Shown one piece after another: positions 58,004 to 64,000 of a stretch of 64,000 nucleotides of DNA. Each line of letters opens with the position of its first letter. Positions within the stretch are counted from its first letter, which is position 1. Source of the stretch: Aporrectodea caliginosa (Eukaryota; Annelida; Clitellata; Crassiclitellata; Lumbricidae); assembly GCA_020284085.1 (NCBI GenBank), contig JACEVL010000337.1, positions 32,501 to 96,500 on the forward strand. Direction: 5' to 3'. The notes under the pieces were generated by a model that saw nothing but the letters and a program-made list of their open reading frames with translations, searched no databases and was not told the origin of the DNA. Made by a program: the position numbers and the translations under genes.

Positions 58004-58579
58004 CTGTCACATACGACCGGGCCCTGATTTAGGTCCCCCGAAGGACCCTGCCGTCGAACCAACCAAAGGCTGACCGTATACAAAGACCGCATTTATGCAT
58101 TGGCGATTTGACTGCGCTTCTCATACGATATACGCAATACAACCGGTGTCATGCAATCTATCATATGAATCGTAAGCTTTGTCGATTTGCATCAGGTCTT
58201 CGATTCCTTTGTGGCTCGTTCGGGGCGGACTCGGTAGCTTACAAAGGATGGAAACATGGATACAAAACAGTACCTTAGCATCGCTTGTATCCTTTGTTGG
58301 GTTTTTAAGGAAAAAGAATCGGTTTCCGAGGATTTAATATGTCCCTTTTTAGTTCCCCATGTCTGGTGACCTTCTGTTAGCTCTCCAGCTGCATCATAAC
58401 CTTTCTGTACTTTTCAAGGTTTGTGGGCAAGCGTCCCTTTCCCCTTTGAGGAGAACTCATAGTCAAATTCAAAGCACGACTGTCTGGGCTTGTATGTTTC
58501 CACTTACACGGATATAGTGTCGTATAAAATTTTGCTATCAACACAGCGGAATAGTTTACCCTTCGGAACACTATGATTG

Positions 58580-59140
58580 TGACCGTCTACAACACGAGAC
58601 TGGTTTCACAACGCACCGTCTTGCTCCTACCGAGAAGAAGAAGAGAAGAGCAGTCCCTTGAGCTAGTCCTGAGGCAGCTATGGGTATGAAGTGTTGGCGA
58701 TTTCATTTTCTTAACCTCGGCTTATGAGGGCTGGTGGCCAGTCCTCTCCCTCGCCGTCTCACCTTCCCATCGACTGTGTACGATCAGTGTACTCCATATA
58801 GCCGAGTTTGCACACGGAGAGCAGAAATCTCGAAGAAATTCCAGCCCTTGCGCGCGGTATCGACAAGAAAACAGCTAATTAAATCAAGATGAGCGATATA
58901 TAGGACACCAGATTGATTATCTCTAAGTATTCACGGGAAGCCACATCACTCTTCGCCCAAGGACAGGAACCCATCGGCAAGATCCGAAGGATAAGATCAC
59001 GAGAAGGAAAGGTAATATCGGCGTCCTCTATATGGGATTCGTTATACAATTACAAAGATAAAACTCGGTTAGAGAGCAGCATAGTAATTATATGCCGAAG
59101 CAGTAATAGGCCTAAACCAGCGTTGACGGGTATTTTGGCT
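58580..59140. other. No gene recognised
   Basis: 58735-58765 (GGCCAGTCCTCTCCCTC) resembles, in inverted form, the AGAGGACTGGCCAC word of the SINE at 43375-43720. Confidence 0.4.
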
Positions 59141-59149
59141 TAAGAAATA

Positions 59150-59345
59150 GAGGAGGAGGAGGAGACTGGAGGAGGAGGAGGAGGAGGAGTGAGGAGGAGG
59201 AGGAGGAGGAGGAGGAGGAGGAGGAGGAGGAGGAGGAGGAGGAGGAGGAGGAGGAGGAGGAGGAGGAGGAGGAGGAGGAGGAGGAAGAAGAAACAGAAGA
59301 AGGAGGAGGAAAAAGAAGGAGGAGGAGGGAAAAGAAGAAGAAGGA
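59150..59345. repeat. (GGA)n purine array
   Basis: About 130 bp perfect GGA with AAG-rich edges. Poly-Arg, poly-Ser and poly-Pro frames are artefacts. Confidence 0.98.
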
Positions 59346-59439
59346 CAGACAGCAATCATCATTGTACATTCACTCACATTTTTGTCGCATTTTAGGTAGA
59401 TCAGCTAATGCTAAAATTGCGCTTGTTTCCCATTCGCCA

Positions 59440-59875
59440 TAGAATCTTCGTCAGGTTAGTATTCTCATTGTCACTCTTGTGCTGGTTTTTTCACTGGGTT
59501 AGTATTCTCACTGTTATAGTATTGTTATAGTATTGTGTTAGTATTTTCATTGTGTTAGTATATTCATTGTGTAGGTATTCTCATTGTTAGTATTGTTTTA
59601 GTATTCTCATTGGTAGTATTGTGCTAGTATTTTCATTGTGTTAGTATTCTCATTGTCAGTATTGTGTTAGTATTTTCACTGGGTTAGTATTCTCATTGTT
59701 AGCTTTGTGCTAGACTTTTCAGTGTTAGTATTGTGTCAGTATTTTCATTGTGTTAGTATGCTCGATGTTAGTATTGTGTCAGTACTTTCACTGGGTTAGT
59801 ATTCTCCTTATTGGTATTGTGTTAGCATTTTCATTGTGTTAGTTTGTGTGCTTAGTACTTACACTGTTAGTGGCT
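59440..59875. repeat. Minisatellite, GTTAGTATT units
   Basis: About 18 variable copies of a 19-36 bp unit built from TGTGTTAGTATTTTCATTG and GTTAGTATTCTCATTG. Confidence 0.9.
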
Positions 59876-59997
59876 TTTTTCATGGCGTCTTATAGTGCAT
59901 GTTCATCCTTCACATTTATTTCTTTTTGTTACTGCATTGTGCAACATTGCAATAAAATCAAACACACAAGAATCCGTGCAGCAGTCAAAAATGAGTA

Positions 59998-60058
59998 CAA
60001 TCTAATCCAATCTAATTTAATCTAATTTAATCCAAACTAATCTAATCTAATCTAATAA
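59998..60058. repeat. (TAATC)n run
   Basis: Pentanucleotide tail-like repeat, matching in reverse the GATTA runs at 26520 and 40275. Confidence 0.75.
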
Positions 60059-60505
60059 ATCTTCGCATGTCGTCTACATGTAGATGCACATCTCAATGGA
60101 GATTAAGTTTGCACTGCAGCAGGCTGCCAACATTAATCTGTGCTTTTAAGAAGCAGCTAAAGGAGCTATATCAATTTCACATTACACTGCGTCAGATAGT
60201 TATGGACATCGGACGTGCGAATAATTAGGCTGTGGCTGACCATGCAGTGGACGGACGAGGGTCTCCATTGGATCGACACGGTCAAGCGCTGACCACATAA
60301 TATCATGGACGTGGCGACAAATCACTATACTAACGATTGACCAATAACTCAACGACATACATTGCAGGCGACATATAATGATCTATCGACAACAAAGTTT
60401 TATGTATATTATATATATATATATATACATAACTATTAAAAAGTATATATATATATATATATACATATATATCGTCTAGCCATCTACAACTGTAATGTGG
60501 AAAAG

Positions 60506-60555
60506 GGACAGCCCTGCACTAGCGGATTATTTTATCCTTTAGTATAGGGCTGTCC
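60506..60555. other. Hairpin, 10-bp perfect stem
   Basis: GGACAGCCCT and AGGGCTGTCC, 30 bp apart. Not followed by a T-run or any gene end, so no terminator role is claimed. Confidence 0.6.
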
Positions 60556-60889
60556 TGTTGACGGCATCAACAGATCAAATTTAAACATTACTGAATCATC
60601 ACTGATCTTGATTCTTTCTGTAAGTTTCTGCTTTTTTGTCGTTGAATCAATAAACGGCTTGATACATATCTAACCATTAAATATTATACATTATGTATAT
60701 CTATATTAAACACTTCATAGACTAATGTAATTTTATTACATTGTCTAATACAAATGTAAGTAATGGAATTTAACATTTCTATAATACAATAAATTTAGAA
60801 TGTAGGCCTACATAATTATTTTTATATTAGCTGAGATTTTCCATGATATTTCCTTCTTACCTACAGCTCGTGACCTATGAGTTATCATA

Positions 60890-61860
60890 GACCAGGAGCA
60901 TGGCCTTTCTCAACATATTAATAAAATTATGGTCACTCGAAGCTGATTACTATCAGCTTCGTCAACTCCGTGTTGTGGCTTCAGGCCCGTCCCAAGGGTA
61001 TCTGGGACCCTATATACGCAGGTTTTATTTTGGGCCCCACCCCATTGGTAATTGGAATACGTTCTCAGCGCTGTGCCTAAGAAAGTCAAAAGCAATATAT
61101 TTAACTTAAATTATTTAAGCATTATTTTGTCACTTTGCACTTAATTTAGACTTATGCGGCGTGTGATGTCATTATTATTGGGCCTATTATTTTTCATAAA
61201 TGGGATTTGAGGGCCCTACCTTTCTGCGGAATCGCCGGGGCCCTACGCGGTTGCGTATTCAGCGTATGCCTAGGGACGGGCCTGTGTGGCTCGTTTCTCA
61301 AGCTGCTACTGTGACTCTTGTTTGTGCTTTTGTCATAGAATGGATCATTGTCGCTCGATACTTGGTGGTCTTTCACTCGGGTTGATTGGGTTCCTTCGCT
61401 CTGCTACTCGTTTCATTGGACGCTTTCCTAAATTTGCTCCTGTCTATGCTGATATGCCTGATATCCTTCACTGGCTTCCTGTTTCTCAGTGCGTTTATTG
61501 TAGAGTTGTAGCGCTTGTCTGGCGATGCCTTCATGGTTGTGCCCCATATTACCTATGTGAGCTCTACATGTCGCCGTTTTTCTGACTTAGTGGCCCGCAG
61601 CAGCCTACGCTCTTCTGCTAGGCGGGAGCTCTTGGTCCCGAGAGCCCGCTCCTCCATTAGACAGAACAGGGCCTTTTCGGTCGTGGGACCCTCGACTTGG
61701 CATGGGCTCCCAATTGATTTGCGCTTGCTACCTCGGAACGATGTGCCTATTACTATAAGCTGTTTAAATCTTTATTTTTAGCCGTGGCTGGGCTGGGAGC
61801 TTCTCTGAGCGGATTACTGGAAGGGGCGCTATATAAATTTTCACAATGAATGAATGAATA
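60890..61860 (+). pseudogene. LINE reverse transcriptase 3' part, split by a MITE
   Basis: YYQLRQLRVVA (60948-60980) is cut by a 303-bp insertion and resumes frameshifted: GLIGFLRSATRFIGRFPKF, DILHWLPVSQ, VWRCLHGCAPYYL, then after another shift RSSLRSSARRELLVPRARSS, AFSVVGPSTWHGLPIDLRLL. The 3' UTR has GGCTGGGCTGGGAGC, GGGGCGCTATATAAATTTT and a GAATGAATGAA tail. Confidence 0.9.
60982..61284. mobile_element. hAT-like MITE inside the LINE, 8-bp TSD
   Basis: Ends CAGGCCCGTCCC(A/T)AGG inverted at both sides. Flanks TGTGGCTT (60974-60981) and TGTGGCTC (61285-61292) differ at one base. GGGCCC-rich subterminal parts. 303 bp, non-coding. Confidence 0.88.
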
Positions 61861-61869
61861 TATACGAAA

Positions 61870-62360
61870 TACAGTGTTAATAGAATTAACCTAACAATTT
61901 TATAATTTATATCAGTTTGCTCTATCTTGTGTATAATAATGGGACACTGTATGTATGTATGCTTGTATGCATCGTCATATACACCTACATAATATCTTCA
62001 ACCATTTATGCATCAATCTTTATCGAAATATTTATATATGAAGATTAATGGATCCCCTGCTACACTGATGGCAGGCGATATTGACTGATGACGATACATA
62101 ATAATAGATAGTTGTTTTTATTTAAATATATAGTTTATATATAGTAAGGCCTACATAATTATCTGTTTATCATATATAAATTTACATGATACACGATGAA
62201 TAGAATCATGAACAGTGAGTGTTCTTGGTGCTTTCTGAAAGGGCTCGATATACTTATACACATACATACGTAGGTACATACAGATATTCATACATGCATA
62301 TACATATATACGTATGGATAATAAAAAAGCTTACACGCGTAAGTACATATTCATACATAC
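61870..62360. other. No gene recognised
   Basis: AT-rich with short CATA and ATGT runs (61950, 62250-62360); the last hosts the mariner insertion. Confidence 0.5.
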
Positions 62361-62363
62361 ATA

Positions 62364-63391
62364 CAGGGTGGCGCAAAGAAAGTGAGACCGCCTCGTGAAA
62401 TCTTGTGCAAAATTATGTTTTGGGCGGTTTTTAAACTGTAAAATTATGGGAAGGTAGGCGAATGATTACTTAGTTTCGAAATAAATCCTGGAGTAAAACA
62501 AGTCTAAATCGACTTTGTAAAAAAAAATTATGCCGATGGTAGGACTACGACAGCGCGTAAATCATGAAGCGGCCGCCCGAAATTAGTTAGAACAGCACGG
62601 ACACGGAATATTCGGCGTGTGAGTGAGCTGATTTGCAGCCAGGATGATGATCCTCACAGCCACAAGAATCCAAGGGAATTGAAAGAGAAACTGGCATATC
62701 ACGAAGAAGAGTGCAACGCATTATAAAGCAAGATTTGCAACTTCAACCGTACAAACGCGTAATAGGGCAGGTTATAAACGAAAACTGCAAATTAAAACAG
62801 TTACTTGGCAGATGTCAAAACGAGAGAAGTGTAGGGGCTTACGAAGCATTTGGTTTACAGATGAAAAGACATTGACTCTCGCCACACCGGCTAATTCTCA
62901 AAATGATCGTGTTTATTCTGATGCAAGGAAAAACACAAGTTCCCAGCAAAGAGACTCGTACGCGATCGTGAACATTTCAGTGGTGGCATCGTGGTTTCGG
63001 TCGGTGTATCTCGGGTGGGAAAAACCAGTGTGATGTTTGTTGAATCTGGAGCTAAAGATGAACAGTGATTATTAATGTGATCACGTCTCAATACAAGGAT
63101 TGCTTCCGCATAATCGAGCGATATGTAATCGTCAAAGCTGGACACTGCAACAGGACGTTGAAGAGTGGCAAAAATTCTCTCAACGGTTTATGAACAGAAG
63201 CATTGACCAGTGGCGCAGACGTTTACAAAAACCTGTTGAGAACCGAGGAAGACAAATTGAATTTGATTTCTGATTTGGTATAAATTAGTATTTGGCAACA
63301 ATTTACTTGTTTTTCTTAGAAGAAAAAGTTTAAAAAAAAATTTATTATTTGAAATTATCCTAGGCGGTCTCACTTTCTCTGCGCCACCCTG
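62364..63391 (+). mobile_element. Tc1/mariner deletion derivative, copy 2
   Basis: 1028 bp, TA-flanked (62362-62363, 63392-63393), nearly identical to 13500-14519. It has the same internal deletion after SWTLQQD and the same in-frame TAA after NSDYY. It differs by small changes such as GAAGCGGCC versus GTGCC near 62568 and one A fewer at 62930. Inserted into a CATA array. Confidence 0.93.
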
Positions 63392-63393
63392 TA

Positions 63394-63470
63394 CATACAT
63401 ACATACATACATACATACATACATACATACATACATACATACATACATACATAGTATTACATACATACAT
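63394..63470. repeat. (CATA)n microsatellite, mariner right flank
   Basis: Continues the CATACATA sequence left of the element (62350-62363), so the transposon entered an existing array. Confidence 0.95.
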
Positions 63471-63479
63471 AATACTCTT

Positions 63480-63760
63480 CGTTTTAATATTTTCAAACGG
63501 ACAATTACGCAGTATGATTACAAATCCGTATTCATGAACGGATGATAACAAGTTATTACAGGAGTCGAATTTAACTGTATATGACAGCCATGCAAGGCGC
63601 CCATCACGTCCTACATCTCATTTCACCAACGCGCCATCTCGCGATTGATAGGCTGAGTGGATCTTTGGGAGTGTACGGGAAGCGATCCCGCTACCAACTG
63701 CTCTTCACGCCAGTGATGCATACCATTACACTATGGACCCCCGATACCAATGTAATGCAT
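63480..63760 (-). mobile_element. Repeat family C (SINE-like), copy 2
   Basis: Same order as 36400-36610. On the - strand it starts GGGTCCATAGTGTAATGGTA (A-box-like), then TAGCGGGATCGCTTCCC (weak B box), then the shared body. Confidence 0.65.
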
Positions 63761-64000
63761 GTGCATTGTGCACGTGCATGAGATACATACGTAGAAACAT
63801 ATGAATCACATATTATAGGTCTACATAAATGCATGCATAGGCTATATAGCCTACAATAAAACATGCATAAATACGTAGGACTACGAGTGATGTGCGTGCG
63901 TGTGAACATGTAGAACCAGTACAATTTTCTAATATTATCTTCGTGCTAAGCTGCCATAAATCTCCTGATGAGATCATTTATTCTCTAACCCGGTTTCGTC

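Noticed and set aside
58377..58571. CUB-like half domain on the - strand (NYSAVLIAKFYTTLYPCKWK)
   Set aside because: The spacing of YP..CkW resembles CUB, but flanking splice sites are weak and its phase 0 end does not fit either the CUB gene or the 58003 segment.
60506..60555. Rho-independent-type terminator
   Set aside because: Eukaryotic context, no T-run, no gene ending nearby.

Overview
The window is eukaryotic nuclear DNA: split genes with GT-AG introns, several families of non-LTR retrotransposons and tRNA-derived SINEs, cut-and-paste transposons, and very dense di-, tri- and tetranucleotide arrays. The modules (a receptor guanylyl cyclase, paired CUB domains) and the repeat spectrum suggest an invertebrate animal, probably marine. 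The species cannot be fixed from the sequence alone.

Left part, 0.2-21.6 kb, + strand: the 3' portion of a membrane receptor guanylyl cyclase gene. I resolve 17 exons that join in one frame (780 codons plus stop). They encode the C-terminal part of the ANF-type ligand-binding domain, one transmembrane helix, a kinase-homology domain, a dimerisation helix and a complete class III cyclase domain. The N-terminal half of the ectodomain lies before the window. Its introns hold a hAT-like MITE, LINE 3' ends, a Tc1/mariner deletion derivative, a repeat pair around exon 8, and in intron 15 a LINE broken by a DNA transposon with a perfect 8-bp target duplication.

21.6-28.8 kb: a minisatellite directly after the cyclase stop, a local duplication, microsatellites, one candidate exon and an RTE-like remnant.

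28.9-44.9 kb, - strand: four widely spaced exons of a gene with two consecutive CUB domains, resembling SOL-1/NETO-type extracellular proteins. It converges on the cyclase gene. Its introns contain a 2.3-kb LINE with most of a reverse transcriptase, several LINE 3' ends, SINEs and a 1.23-kb terminal-inverted-repeat element.

45-64 kb: mostly repeats, namely three LINE 3' fragments (one carrying a hAT MITE), a MITE with a nested retroelement, and a second mariner copy almost identical to the first. On the - strand, 55.1-58.0 kb, four phase-compatible open segments may be the end of an unrecognised gene.

The two main genes do not form a pathway. The cyclase would make cGMP at the plasma membrane in response to an extracellular ligand, and the CUB protein would act extracellularly. 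No CRISPR array, rRNA gene, convincing free tRNA gene or virus was seen.
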